Assembly (NCBI GenBank): GCA_029866155.1
Contig: JARWZW010000007.1
Location: 1-64,000 of the forward strand
Reading direction: 5' to 3'
Source: Caulobacter sp.
GTDB lineage: Bacteria; Pseudomonadota; Alphaproteobacteria; Caulobacterales; Caulobacteraceae
Length of the DNA: 64,000 nucleotides
How positions within the stretch are numbered: the stretch's first letter is position 1; each line of letters starts with the position of its first letter. A program made the translations under genes and the position numbers. A model generated the notes under the pieces. It searched no databases and was not told where the DNA came from. It saw only the letters and a program-made list of their open reading frames with translations. Shown in pieces: positions 1-8,567 of this stretch.

Positions 1-1
1 G

Positions 2-931
2 GGCCATGAAGGCGCCGGGGTGGTTCTGGAGGTTGGTCCCGGGGTGACCAGCGTCGTACCCGGCGATCATGTGATCCCGCTCTACACACCCGAATGTCGG
101 CAATGCAAAAGCTCCCTCAGCCGCAAGACCAACCTCTGCACGGCCATTCGCGCGACTCAAGGCAAAGGCCTGATGCCCGATGTCACGAGCCGGTTCAGCT
201 ACAAGGGCCAGACCGTCTTTCATTATATGGGCTGCTCGACCTTCTCGAACTTTACCGTGCTGCCAGAGATCGCAGTGGCGAAGATCCGCACCGATGCGCC
301 CTTCGACAAGGCCTGCTATATCGGCTGCGGGGTCACCACCGGGGTAGGCGCCGTGGTCAACACGGCCAAGGTCGAGCCGGGCGCCAACTGCATCGTCTTC
401 GGTCTCGGCGGTATTGGCCTGAACGTCATCCAGGGTCTGAAGATGGTCGGCGCCGGCATGATCATCGGGGTCGACATCAATCCGGATCGCGAGGCCTGGG
501 GCCGGCGTTTCGGCATGACCCATTTCGTCAATCCCAAGACCATCGATGGCGACATCGTCGCCCATCTGGTGGCTCTGACCGATGGCGGAGCCGACTATAC
601 CTTTGACGCCACGGGCAATGTCACGGTGATGCGCCAGGCCCTCGAGGCCTGCCATCGCGGCTGGGGCGAGAGCATCATCATCGGGGTCGCCGAGGCCGGC
701 AAGGAAATCGCCACCCGGCCGTTCCAGCTGGTGACCGGCCGGGTCTGGAAGGGCACTGCCTTTGGCGGAGCCCGCGGCCGCACCGACACCCCGAAGATCG
801 TTGAATGGTACATGGATGGGAAGATCGAGATCGATCCCATGATCACCCACACCATGCCGCTGGAAGACATCAACAAGGCTTTCGACCTGATGCATGCCGG
901 CGAGAGCATCCGTTCTGTGGTGGTGTTCTAG
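2..931 (+). CDS. frmA: S-(hydroxymethyl)glutathione dehydrogenase / class III alcohol dehydrogenase, 5'-truncated by window edge
   Basis: The reading frame is open from the window edge, so about 60 N-terminal residues are missing; about 309 residues are visible of a family length near 370. It is a zinc-dependent medium-chain dehydrogenase that oxidises S-hydroxymethylglutathione in the cytosol. Visible marks are the GHEGAG catalytic-zinc segment at the very start, the structural-zinc lobe, the [12 protein letters not shown] stretch typical of class III enzymes and a GLGGIGLNV Rossmann loop. The third structural-zinc cysteine is serine here (TCC at 113-115). The S-formylglutathione hydrolase gene begins 2 bases after the stop, so the two form one formaldehyde-detoxification operon. 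Confidence 0.93.
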   Translation, partial: GHEGAGVVLEVGPGVTSVVPGDHVIPLYTPECRQCKSSLSRKTNLCTAIRATQGKGLMPDVTSRFSYKGQTVFHYMGCSTFSNFTVLPEIAVAKIRTDAPFDKACYIGCGVTTGVGAVVNTAKVEPGANCIVFGLGGIGLNVIQGLKMVGAGMIIGVDINPDREAWGRRFGMTHFVNPKTIDGDIVAHLVALTDGGADYTFDATGNVTVMRQALEACHRGWGESIIIGVAEAGKEIATRPFQLVTGRVWKGTAFGGARGRTDTPKIVEWYMDGKIEIDPMITHTMPLEDINKAFDLMHAGESIRSVVVF

Positions 932-933
932 GG

Positions 934-1779
934 GTGTCCGGCATCGAGATCCTGGCCACCCACGCCACCCATGGCGGGACCCTGAGCTACTGCCGGCATG
1001 ACAGCGCCGCCACCGGCACGCCCATGAGTTTCAGCATTTTCGTGCCGCCGGGGCAGGGTCCGTTTCCGGTCCTCGTATGGCTGTCCGGACTCACCTGCAC
1101 CGAGGACAACTTCACCACCAAGGCCGGCGCCTACGGGGCTGCCGCCTCCCATGGCCTGATCATCGTGGCGCCGGACACCAGCCCCCGCGGCGAGGTGGTC
1201 GCCGACGATCCGGCCTACGACCTGGGGCAGGGGGCCGGCTTCTATCTGGACGCGGTCCAGGCCCCCTGGGCGCCGCATTTCTCGATGGAAAGCTACATCA
1301 CCGTCGATCTCATCGCGGCGGTGGATGGGGCCTTTCCCACTGATCCGGCCCGACGGTCGGTGTCCGGTCACAGCATGGGCGGTCATGGCGCACTCACCCT
1401 GGCTCTTCGGCATCCGGAATTGTTCCGCTCCGTCTCGGCCTTTGCCCCGATTGTGTCCCCGACCCGCTGTCCCTGGGGTGAAAAGGCGCTGGCCGCCTAT
1501 CTGGGGGATGATCGTTCGGCATGGGCCGGCCATGACGCCTGTCTGCTGATTGAGTCGGGGGCTGCCCGCGGCCATTACGACTCAATCCTGGTGGACCAGG
1601 GTCTGGGCGACAGCTTCCTGGAGGGACAGCTCAAGCCCGAACTGCTGGAATCGGCCTGTGCTTCGTCTGGCCAGGGTCTGACCCTTCGTCGTCAGCCCGG
1701 CTATGACCACAGCTACTTCTTCATAAGTAGCTTCATTGCCGATCATGTCGTCTGGCATGCAGAGCGCCTGAAGCCCTGA
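934..1779 (+). CDS. fghA: S-formylglutathione hydrolase
   Basis: A 281-residue esterase D-type alpha/beta hydrolase that hydrolyses S-formylglutathione to formate and glutathione, the step after the preceding dehydrogenase. The nucleophile motif GHSMGG places catalytic Ser147; Asp222 in VDQGLGD and His259 in GYDHSY complete the triad. The N-terminal SGLTCTEDNF block is typical of the family. I chose the GTG at 934, which lies 2 bases after the upstream stop and gives the usual family length of about 280; an in-frame start further upstream would run inside frmA. Confidence 0.93.
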   Translation: MSGIEILATHATHGGTLSYCRHDSAATGTPMSFSIFVPPGQGPFPVLVWLSGLTCTEDNFTTKAGAYGAAASHGLIIVAPDTSPRGEVVADDPAYDLGQGAGFYLDAVQAPWAPHFSMESYITVDLIAAVDGAFPTDPARRSVSGHSMGGHGALTLALRHPELFRSVSAFAPIVSPTRCPWGEKALAAYLGDDRSAWAGHDACLLIESGAARGHYDSILVDQGLGDSFLEGQLKPELLESACASSGQGLTLRRQPGYDHSYFFISSFIADHVVWHAERLKP

Positions 1780-1792
1780 CCAGCCGGATCGG

Positions 1793-3241
1793 TCAGATCC
1801 CGGCGCCCATATCGACAAAGGTCTCAGCCAGATCCGCGGTCGAGGGCGCGTCAGTTCGCGACAGAGCTAGACTTAATCGGTCAAGTTGGGCCGTGATCTC
1901 CGGAACGGCCGTGATCTCCCACAGGGCCGGCCGGGTGAGAGGGCCCACGGCATAGAGCCAGGATGACGGCCTTCCCCCGGCGTCCAGGACGGCGCAATCA
2001 TCGGATTCAAGCCCGAGGCCCAACCGGTCTGGCAATATCAGGCCACGGCGGGACAGATCCAAGAACAGCGGCGTCGGCAGCCCTTCCAGGTCGCTTCGTG
2101 GGCCGGTGCAATTGATGACGCATCCCGCCTGGACAGTCATCGCCCCTGCACCACCTCGACGGATCAATATGGCCGCGACCCCGTTCCCCTGTCGGGTCCA
2201 GTCTTGCAACCGGCCAGACACCACTGTGAGCGCGCCTGACTTCAGGAGCCCATCCAGTCGAGCGGCGACCCGCGGCGCCATTCGGTGACGGTGGACGTCC
2301 CAGCGTGGCCTCAGATGCCGAAGAAACTGACGCTTCTGAGGTTCGGACCAGGACTGCCAGGCCCGGGCGATCGACGGCCTGACGGCATCCATGACCCTTT
2401 GCCAGGGCAAATTCTCCCGCCGGGCTTGGTCAGCCGCCTGGCGGATAGCCTTGCAGAGGATCAGGGGGGAGGCTGGAAGCATGGGCGCAAGAAACGGAGC
2501 CCAGACGCCGCCAGCCTTGTGGGCGGTCGGGATCAGGCCGCGACGCGAGATCGCCAGCATCGGCCCCCTCTGCCCCTCATCAGCCAGTCTGAGGGCGATA
2601 TCCACCATGGTCAGTCCGGTTCCGAGCAACAGGACGGGTGCGTCCGGATCAAGATCGGTCAGGGCGCTTTTCGCCCAGGGATCCGGAACAAAGGCCGGGT
2701 GGTCCTGCAGCCAGGCGTCAGCGGGCAGGGGCGCCCGCGGGGGCAGGTTGCCTGTGGAAAGGACAACCATGTCCGCATCGATCTGCCGACCGTCCATCAG
2801 GCGCACGCCGCGCCGGGCGCCTGCCTCCAGCACCCCGACGGCCTCGCCCCTGACCAGGCGAAGGCCTGGACCCTCTACTGCTGGCCGAACCTCGGCTATC
2901 CGGTCCTGCAGATAGTCTCCCAGCAACCGCCTTGGCAAAAACGCGTCCGCCAGGCTGCCATCGCTTTCAAGCAGGGCCTGGTCCAGATCCTGGCCCGAGG
3001 TCTGCAGCCAGGCCTGAAAACCCGGCTCCAGTCCCACCTCCATGCGATGGGCAGGCACATTGAGCAGATGGTAGGGCTCACAGGCGCCATAGGCGAGGCC
3101 CCTGCCTGGCCGCACCGCGGGATCGATCAGGGTGATGAGCCAGTCTGGCCGGCGGGCCGTCAGCTTCAGGGCGAGGAGGGACCCGCTGAAGCCGCCCCCG
3201 ATGATGGCGACATGTCGCCCGGGTCCGTCCGTCTCGCTCAT
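1793..3241 (-). CDS. FAD/NAD(P)-binding protein (NAD_binding_9-type flavoprotein)
   Basis: A 482-residue protein with an N-terminal dinucleotide-binding fold: the glycine-rich IIGGGFSGS loop at about residues 12-20 and a second nucleotide-binding region around LLGTGLTMVDIAL. It resembles the FAD-NAD(P)-binding family often called hydroxyacylglutathione-hydrolase-like or YdhS-like, whose substrates are mostly unknown. The ATG at 3241 is preferred over one 9 codons upstream because the glycine loop then sits near the N-terminus. It converges on fghA, with a 13-base gap, and is divergent from rpsD. The specific reaction cannot be told from sequence. Confidence 0.75.
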   Translation of the reverse strand: MSETDGPGRHVAIIGGGFSGSLLALKLTARRPDWLITLIDPAVRPGRGLAYGACEPYHLLNVPAHRMEVGLEPGFQAWLQTSGQDLDQALLESDGSLADAFLPRRLLGDYLQDRIAEVRPAVEGPGLRLVRGEAVGVLEAGARRGVRLMDGRQIDADMVVLSTGNLPPRAPLPADAWLQDHPAFVPDPWAKSALTDLDPDAPVLLLGTGLTMVDIALRLADEGQRGPMLAISRRGLIPTAHKAGGVWAPFLAPMLPASPLILCKAIRQAADQARRENLPWQRVMDAVRPSIARAWQSWSEPQKRQFLRHLRPRWDVHRHRMAPRVAARLDGLLKSGALTVVSGRLQDWTRQGNGVAAILIRRGGAGAMTVQAGCVINCTGPRSDLEGLPTPLFLDLSRRGLILPDRLGLGLESDDCAVLDAGGRPSSWLYAVGPLTRPALWEITAVPEITAQLDRLSLALSRTDAPSTADLAETFVDMGAGI

Positions 3242-3300
3242 GATCTCTGATTCCCGCGCCTTGGCCACCTTTCACCAGCCCATGCCTTTGCGGCAAGCGG

Positions 3301-3328
3301 TTGACTTGGCGGGCCTCAGTCTTCATAC
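3301..3328 (+). promoter_or_regulatory. candidate housekeeping promoter of rpsD
   Basis: TTGACT at 3301-3306 and CATACA at 3323-3328 are separated by 16 bases and resemble a sigma-70/sigma-73 promoter. It would give an rpsD 5' leader of about 120 bases, long enough for feedback control by S4, but I see no specific S4-binding fold. Assigned from pattern only. Confidence 0.35.
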
Positions 3329-3457
3329 ACCGCCGCTTCAACGCCGCCGGCTCGCCGGACGGTGCTGGAATTTCATACGGGTGATCCGAAGCCGCCGTTG
3401 CGATCGCGCCTCCATCTGGGGATGGCGCCGGCCCGGGTCGAAGCAAAAGAGTGACCT

Positions 3458-4075
3458 ATGTCCAAGCGCCAGAGCGCCAAGTACAAGATCGACCGCCGGA
3501 TGGGCGAAAACATCTGGGGGCGTCCCAAGTCCCCAGTGAACAAGCGCTCCTACGGCCCCGGCCAGCATGGCCAGCGCCGCAAGTCCAAGGTCTCCGATTT
3601 CGGCCTTCAGTTGAAGGCCAAGCAGAAGCTGAAGGGCTACTACGGCAACCTGACTGAAAAGCAGTTCGCCCGGACCTACACCGAGGCCGCCCGTCGCAAG
3701 GGCAACACCTCCGAGAACCTGATCGCCCTGCTGGAATCCCGGCTCGACGCGGTCGTCTACCGTTCCAAGTTCGTCCCGACCGTGTTTGCGGCTCGCCAGT
3801 TCGTCAATCACGGCCATGTGCAGGTGAACGGCAAGCGGGTGAATATCGCTTCCTACCGCGTCAAGCCGGGCGACGTTGTCAGCGTCCGTGAAAAGTCGCG
3901 CAGCATGGCCCTGGTCCTGGAGGCCCTGGCCTCCGGCGAGCGTGACACCCCGGAATACATCACGGTCGATCTGCGCGGCATGGCCGCCACCTTCGTCCGC
4001 GCCCCTGATCTGGCTGAAGTGCCCTATCCGGTGAAGATGGAACCGAACCTCGTGGTCGAATTCTACGCCTCCTGA
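3458..4075 (+). CDS. rpsD: 30S ribosomal protein S4
   Basis: A 205-residue S4 protein that binds 16S rRNA early in small-subunit assembly. It starts [20 protein letters not shown], the usual alphaproteobacterial form without the zinc cysteines, and carries the S4 RNA-binding domain at about residues 95-160 with the [10 protein letters not shown] motif. The ATG at 3458 gives the expected length. It is monocistronic: divergent from the flavoprotein gene and closed by an intrinsic terminator 28 bases downstream. Confidence 0.98.
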   Translation: MSKRQSAKYKIDRRMGENIWGRPKSPVNKRSYGPGQHGQRRKSKVSDFGLQLKAKQKLKGYYGNLTEKQFARTYTEAARRKGNTSENLIALLESRLDAVVYRSKFVPTVFAARQFVNHGHVQVNGKRVNIASYRVKPGDVVSVREKSRSMALVLEALASGERDTPEYITVDLRGMAATFVRAPDLAEVPYPVKMEPNLVVEFYAS

Positions 4076-4102
4076 GGCATTGGAATTTCCGTGAAGGCAG
4101 AA

Positions 4103-4130
4103 GGCCCCGGAGCAATCCGGGGCCTTTTTT
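4103..4130 (+). terminator. intrinsic terminator of rpsD
   Basis: A perfect 8-bp GC stem (GGCCCCGG at 4103-4110, CCGGGGCC at 4117-4124) with a 6-base loop, followed by six T residues at 4125-4130. Confidence 0.93.
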
Positions 4131-4222
4131 CTGTCTGCAGAACCGAGGCGAGTGATCGCTTGGCCCGGCAGTTTGGAGGAAGTTCGCTGGACAATCCGCC
4201 CCGTCCTGTTTCTCCTGCGCCC

Positions 4223-4582
4223 ATGACCCGCCGCTTCGCCCTGTTCGCCGCCCTGCTACTGATCTCCGGATGCGCCTCACGGGCTGTCTATTCATCGCCT
4301 GACGTCGGAATGGTGGAGCTTGAGCCCCTGCTTTCGGCGGAGGTCAGGGCCGACAGTCTTGTCATCAGGGTGCTGTCCAGGGGCTGCACCACCAAGGCGG
4401 ATATGGCCTTTTTCGTTGAGCGGGCCGGATCCCGGGCCTCGGTAGCCTTTGGCCGCAAGCGGGTCGAGACCTGCGATGGCCAGCCAGCCCCTCTGGAGAT
4501 CGTGTTTTCCTACAGCGAACTGGGCCTGAAGCCCGGGCAGTCCGTGGCCATCGTCAATCCCCTGTCGACTTCCGCCTCGTGA
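4223..4582 (+). CDS. putative small lipoprotein, unknown function
   Basis: A 119-residue protein with a lipoprotein signal: basic MTRR, a hydrophobic core and the lipobox LISGC with the lipidated cysteine at residue 17. The mature part has two further cysteines, in RGCTTK and ETCDGQ, that could form a disulphide in the periplasm. The frame stays open upstream to 4091, but that extension overlaps the rpsD terminator and would bury the signal, so the ATG at 4223 is used. I do not recognise the family. It converges on the thioesterase gene with a 7-base gap. Confidence 0.7.
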   Translation: MTRRFALFAALLLISGCASRAVYSSPDVGMVELEPLLSAEVRADSLVIRVLSRGCTTKADMAFFVERAGSRASVAFGRKRVETCDGQPAPLEIVFSYSELGLKPGQSVAIVNPLSTSAS

Positions 4583-4589
4583 CCATCGC

Positions 4590-5006
4590 TCAGGTGAACA
4601 TGGCCTCCATCCAGTCCGGCACCCGGACGGGCTTCCGGGTCCTGGCGTCGATCAGGCACCATTCCGACCGTGTCTGGGCGCACATCTCGCCATCAGGTCC
4701 GTCGATCCGCACATAGCGATCAAACCTCGGACCCCGACGGGCTCCCAGCCAGGTGACGGCCGAGGCGGTTTCGCCCGGCAGGAGGGGGCGGCGATAGTCG
4801 ATCTCGTGGCGAAGCGCGATCCAGGCCCAAAGCGGCTGCTGGTCCGGGGGAGCCCGAGCCGTCCAGTGGGCGATGGCGATCTGCTGCATCCAGGCCAGAT
4901 AGACCACGTTGTTCACATGGCCATTCTCGTCGATGTCCTGATCGAGGGGGGCAAAGTCCAGCCGGAAGGTCTGTCGGTCGACCGGCGGGTCCAGGGGCCG
5001 ACTCAC
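4590..5006 (-). CDS. acyl-CoA thioesterase (4HBT/hotdog fold)
   Basis: A 138-residue single hotdog-domain protein of the 4-hydroxybenzoyl-CoA thioesterase/YbgC type. The active-site helix reads DENGHVNNVVYLAWM, with the conserved Asn-Gly-His-Val-Asn-Asn-x-x-Tyr pattern; RHEIDYRRPLLPGE is the matching strand. It should hydrolyse an acyl-CoA in the cytosol, substrate unknown. Its ATG overlaps the grxD stop by 4 bases, so translation is probably coupled and it is the last gene of the bolA-grxD operon. Confidence 0.85.
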   Translation of the reverse strand: MSRPLDPPVDRQTFRLDFAPLDQDIDENGHVNNVVYLAWMQQIAIAHWTARAPPDQQPLWAWIALRHEIDYRRPLLPGETASAVTWLGARRGPRFDRYVRIDGPDGEMCAQTRSEWCLIDARTRKPVRVPDWMEAMFT

Positions 5007-5347
5007 GCGGGCAGGATGCCCTGGGTCTGCATCAGGCTCTTCAGCTCGCCGGATTCGAACATCTCGCGAATGATGTCGCTGCCGCCCACGAACTCGCCCT
5101 TTACATAGAGCTGGGGAATCGTCGGCCAGTCGCTGAAGGTCTTGATCCCCTGGCGGAGCTCTTCGCTCTGCAGGACATCCACCCCGACGAAATCGGCTTC
5201 GAGATGATCCAGGATCTGGACGACCACCGAGGAAAAGCCGCAGCGGGGCTGTTCTGGGACGCCTTTCATGAACAGCACGACAGGGTGTTCTTCGACCGCC
5301 TTGGCGATGAAGGTCTGGATGTGATCGTCAAGGGTGGCGTCAGTCAT
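5003..5347 (-). CDS. grxD: monothiol CGFS glutaredoxin (Grx4/GrxD family)
   Basis: A 114-residue monothiol glutaredoxin that binds a [2Fe-2S] cluster together with glutathione and delivers it to acceptors, usually in complex with BolA. The PRCGFS active site and the C-terminal VKGEFVGGSDI glutathione-binding segment are intact. I place the start at the ATG at 5347 (MTDATL), which gives the family length; an ATG 6 codons upstream is the alternative. A BolA-family gene lies upstream in the same direction, with one degenerate reductase gene between them. Confidence 0.95.
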   Translation of the reverse strand: MTDATLDDHIQTFIAKAVEEHPVVLFMKGVPEQPRCGFSSVVVQILDHLEADFVGVDVLQSEELRQGIKTFSDWPTIPQLYVKGEFVGGSDIIREMFESGELKSLMQTQGILPA

Positions 5348-5420
5348 GGCGGAATCTTTCTGCAACCTGTCCCCCTCAGCTAGGCGCCGGGGCCGCCGCG
5401 GTCAAGGATCGCAACCCGGA

Positions 5421-6254
5421 TCAGGTCCGATCTGCGGAGAAACGCGCCATCTCGATCTGGGCTGCTATCCCGGTGGGGAGGTCCCGGTCCGGAACCACCG
5501 CGAGTCTCCTGATCCGCTCGCCAGAATCCGCCTCGATCCGGATGCTCGTGATTGACGGTTCGAACAGGGCATAGGCCAGGCAGATTTCTTCGGAGGTCCA
5601 GTCCGGGACATCCTTGAGGAACTGATACTGGTTGCGCACCGGGGCCCTCGGCTGGGACCAGTTCAGCAGCCCTCGCTTGAGTCGCCCCCCGACGCTGACC
5701 GCTTCCAGACCGTCCGGGCAGACATGGGAGCCGATCACCGCCATGTCACGACTGGAGGCCTGCTTCAGCCGGTGGCGGACCGCGGCGCTTGAGGCCAGGT
5801 TGAAGGGGGTGATCAGGGCATCGATCCCGGCCGTCGCAATCGCGACATCGGCGTCGGAATCCATGGCGGCGACCGCCAGTTGGCGGACCGCCCTCTGCTG
5901 TTTCAGGACAAGGGCTTCGGGAACATAGGCGGCATTGGGCAGCACCAGCATGTCCAGATGGTCCAGTCCCAGGCGTTCCAGCGTCTTGGAGGTCGCCTTT
6001 TCCAGGTCGTCCTGGCCTGGGGCCTGCCAGGACAGGAAGACCAGCCGACGTTCCACCGCCGCCAGGGCCTGGGCCAGGCCGTCCAGCAGAGCCGCACCCG
6101 TTCCGGCGATCTCGAAACTGTTGATTCCTTCGGCCATGGACAGCTCAAGCAACTGCCGCCAGTCCCGCGCAGACATCCAGGCCCGGTCGTGAAGTTGCAG
6201 CGAAACCACCGAAACGGCAGTCGCGTATCGGGCGCCGAAGGGACGGTAGCGCAT
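5421..6254 (-). CDS. aldo/keto reductase-like protein, probably catalytically dead
   Basis: A 277-residue protein with aldo/keto reductase barrel landmarks: the EGINSFEIAGTG segment at about 42-53 replaces the usual G-I-N-x-F-D-T-A-x-x-Y, and the LGLDHLDMLVL strand at about 96-105 matches the classic SLDxLDLLLLH strand. All four catalytic positions look lost: Asp is Glu48, Tyr is glycine near 53, Lys is missing near 76, and the strand-end His is Pro106. The frame is intact, so this is a preserved pseudoenzyme rather than a decayed gene. It starts 7 bases after the bolA stop and precedes grxD, which suggests a role with the BolA-glutaredoxin pair. Confidence 0.7.
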   Translation of the reverse strand: MRYRPFGARYATAVSVVSLQLHDRAWMSARDWRQLLELSMAEGINSFEIAGTGAALLDGLAQALAAVERRLVFLSWQAPGQDDLEKATSKTLERLGLDHLDMLVLPNAAYVPEALVLKQQRAVRQLAVAAMDSDADVAIATAGIDALITPFNLASSAAVRHRLKQASSRDMAVIGSHVCPDGLEAVSVGGRLKRGLLNWSQPRAPVRNQYQFLKDVPDWTSEEICLAYALFEPSITSIRIEADSGERIRRLAVVPDRDLPTGIAAQIEMARFSADRT

Positions 6255-6261
6255 GGGGAGC

Positions 6262-6492
6262 TCAGCCCTCCGGCGCTGCAGTTTCCAGGGCCAGGGCGTG
6301 AAGGGTGGTTCCCAGCACGTCGGCCAGGGCGCGGTTGACCAACTGGTGCTGCCGAACCCGTGACAGGCCTGCAAAGGCGCTTGAGACGATGCGGGCGCGA
6401 TAGTGATCCCCGTCGCCGGCCAGATCGGTGATGGTCACCTCGGACATGGGAAACGCCTCGCGCAGGCGGCGGTCCAGTTCTTCAACGGGCAT
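6262..6492 (-). CDS. bolA: BolA family protein
   Basis: A 76-residue BolA-like protein, partner of CGFS glutaredoxins in iron-sulfur trafficking. The class II KH-like fold is recognisable from LDRRLREAFP, the VTITDLAGDGDHYRARIVS strand pair and the RVRQHQLVNRAL helix, whose His is the expected shared cluster ligand. The ATG at 6492 is used. A TTG two codons upstream (6498) has GGAG at 8-base spacing and could be the true start. First gene of the bolA / reductase-like / grxD / thioesterase operon. Confidence 0.9.
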   Translation of the reverse strand: MPVEELDRRLREAFPMSEVTITDLAGDGDHYRARIVSSAFAGLSRVRQHQLVNRALADVLGTTLHALALETAAPEG

Positions 6493-6568
6493 GGGCAAGG
6501 GACGAACTCCTCGTAGATGGCACTGGGATGGCCTATAAACCTTAACAGGGTTCAAAAGGGGCGCTGAC

Positions 6569-7231
6569 ATGGTCAGGACGGGCAGCAATCGGTGGGCGGT
6601 CCTTGGAGCGCTCTGCCTATTTGCCTCAGGACTATCTGCCTGCAACCTGGTGACCACCACGGAGCCCATGTTTGGCCCTGAGGATGCCGGCGGCGCGCCG
6701 ACCCTTCGGAACGGGCTCTGGGCCAATATCGAATCTGATTGCAAGGTTGATCTGAAAAAGCCGGCGAACCGCTGGCCCGACTGCGCCAGCCGCGTCGTGA
6801 TCGAGGACGGACTTCTGTACGGCAAGGACGAGGACAGCGATGAAGATCAAGCGCTGGCCTTCGTTGTGGCGGCAACCGACCCCCGGATCATGCAGATCCG
6901 GATGGTGGACGAGGACAAGGAGCCGGAAAGGACCCTCTACTTCTATATCGGCATGGACGCCCGAAAGCTGGACGCCAGCGGGCGTATTGTTGAATACGTC
7001 GGATGGCTTGTTCAGTGCGGTCCGCCGCCGCCCAAGGACGCCAGGCGCCCGGACGGCCAGGCCCAGTACGGCACGATGCAGCCGTTCGCCGGGATGATCA
7101 TGGATGAAAAAATGTCTGGCTGCAGCCCCGTCGACAAGACGGCCCTTGCCGCTGCAGCTGCGGCCAGCCTGAAACTGGACCCCAAGGCCAGCGGTGCGGT
7201 CAGCCGCTGGGTCCGGGACGGAAGAAACTGA
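6569..7231 (+). CDS. putative lipoprotein, unknown function
   Basis: A 220-residue protein with a lipoprotein signal: MVRTGSNR, a hydrophobic core, and lipobox LSAC with Cys25. The mature region has scattered cysteines (SDCKVD, WPDCAS, VQCGPP, SGCSP), consistent with disulphides in the periplasm or outer membrane, and an alanine-rich C-terminal helix. I do not recognise the family. It is divergent from bolA and converges on a serine hydrolase gene. Confidence 0.7.
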   Translation: MVRTGSNRWAVLGALCLFASGLSACNLVTTTEPMFGPEDAGGAPTLRNGLWANIESDCKVDLKKPANRWPDCASRVVIEDGLLYGKDEDSDEDQALAFVVAATDPRIMQIRMVDEDKEPERTLYFYIGMDARKLDASGRIVEYVGWLVQCGPPPPKDARRPDGQAQYGTMQPFAGMIMDEKMSGCSPVDKTALAAAAAASLKLDPKASGAVSRWVRDGRN

Positions 7232-7256
7232 CTGCCGTCCCGGCGCCCAGGCGACC

Positions 7257-8489
7257 TCAGTCCACCATCGCCGAATAGATGATGTTCTTCAGTTGGCCCC
7301 GGAAATTGAAGGTCCCCGATGGCATCAACTGGGTCATGAAGACCACGCTCAGTTCCTCGTGAGGGTCGACCCAGAAGATGGTCGACGCAGCGCCGCCCCA
7401 GTAGAAATCACCTTCACCCAGGGTGCCGGTGCTGACCACATCCATGGTGCTTGCGAAGCCAAGGCCAAAGCCCACCCCGCGGTTGGAGGTTTCGGAGAAT
7501 GAGCCCAGGGCGAGCTCGGTCAGGTCCTTGCCGTCGGCCAGATGGTTACGGGTCATCAGGTCCAGGGTTCGGGGCCCGAGGATCCGGACGCCGTCCAGTT
7601 CGCCGCCGCGACGCAGCATTTCGCAGAACCGCATGTAGTCGGCCGTGGTGCCTGTCAGCCCGCCGCCGCCGGACAGGAATTTCGGCTTCTCCAGATAGGC
7701 GCTGGTCGTTGGATCATCGATGACGGACAGGCTCTTGTCGGGCTGGCGCTGATAGTTGGCCGCGAACCGGTGCGCCTTGTCGGAGGCGACCTGGAAGGCG
7801 GTGTCGACCATGCCAAGGGGCCCAAAGATCTCGTCCTGCAGATACTGGTCAAACGGCTTGCCGCTGATCCGTTCGACCAGAGCCCCGCAAACATCCGTGG
7901 CCAGGGAGTACATCCACTGGGTGCCCGGCTGGAACACCAGGGGCACCTGGCCGAGCTTGGCCATGAATTCCGGAAGTGTATCGGCGCTGCCCATGCTGCG
8001 GATCTTCAGGGCGCGGTAGACCTTGTCGGCCGGATGCTGGACCCCGACGCCCGGCAGTCCGCCGCCATAGGTCAGGCCGCTGGTGTGGCTGAGGACGTCG
8101 CGGATGCTGACCGGACGGTCCAGGGCCGCGGTCACCATCTCTTCGCCTTCGCCGGATATCCAGACCTTCTGCTGACGCCATTCCGGGAAGAAGCGCTCGA
8201 CCGGATCGTCAAGCTGGAACAGACCCCGTTCGAACAGCATCATCAGTGCCACCGAGGTGATCGGCTTGGTCATGGAATAAATGCGGAAGATCGTGTCTTC
8301 TGTGAGGGGCGCAGACCGGGCGAGGTCTCGATGTCCGAAAACCGCGTTATAGGCGGCATGGCCATGCCGGGCGACCGCGATCTGGCAGCCCGCGATCTTG
8401 CCTGGTTCGATATAGTGGCGGTTCAGATGCTCGCCGATCCGCTCCAGCCTGGCTGCGTCCAGCCCCGTCCATTTCGTCTGGCTATCCAT
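7257..8489 (-). CDS. beta-lactamase-fold serine hydrolase (class C / EstB-like esterase)
   Basis: A 410-residue serine hydrolase of the beta-lactamase/PBP4* family. The nucleophile motif S-x-x-K is Ser72-Met-Thr-Lys75; Tyr194 in MYSLATD fits the catalytic tyrosine, and WGGAAST near the C-terminus fits the third motif. No signal peptide is visible, so it is probably a cytosolic esterase rather than an antibiotic-resistance lactamase. The ATG at 8489 has GGGAG 10 bases upstream; an earlier in-frame ATG at 8555 lacks support. Confidence 0.85.
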   Translation of the reverse strand: MDSQTKWTGLDAARLERIGEHLNRHYIEPGKIAGCQIAVARHGHAAYNAVFGHRDLARSAPLTEDTIFRIYSMTKPITSVALMMLFERGLFQLDDPVERFFPEWRQQKVWISGEGEEMVTAALDRPVSIRDVLSHTSGLTYGGGLPGVGVQHPADKVYRALKIRSMGSADTLPEFMAKLGQVPLVFQPGTQWMYSLATDVCGALVERISGKPFDQYLQDEIFGPLGMVDTAFQVASDKAHRFAANYQRQPDKSLSVIDDPTTSAYLEKPKFLSGGGGLTGTTADYMRFCEMLRRGGELDGVRILGPRTLDLMTRNHLADGKDLTELALGSFSETSNRGVGFGLGFASTMDVVSTGTLGEGDFYWGGAASTIFWVDPHEELSVVFMTQLMPSGTFNFRGQLKNIIYSAMVD

Positions 8490-8567
8490 TCTGTCCCGCT
8501 CCCTGAAGGTTTCTTGTTTTCCGGCATCATGGCTGCAGAGCTCTTGGACGTCCAAGCCGAAATTATC

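Noticed and set aside
7257..8489. Antibiotic-resistance class C beta-lactamase
   Set aside because: There is no signal peptide, and the motifs SMTK, YSL and GGAAST fit EstB-type esterases better than AmpC (Y-A-N, K-T-G).
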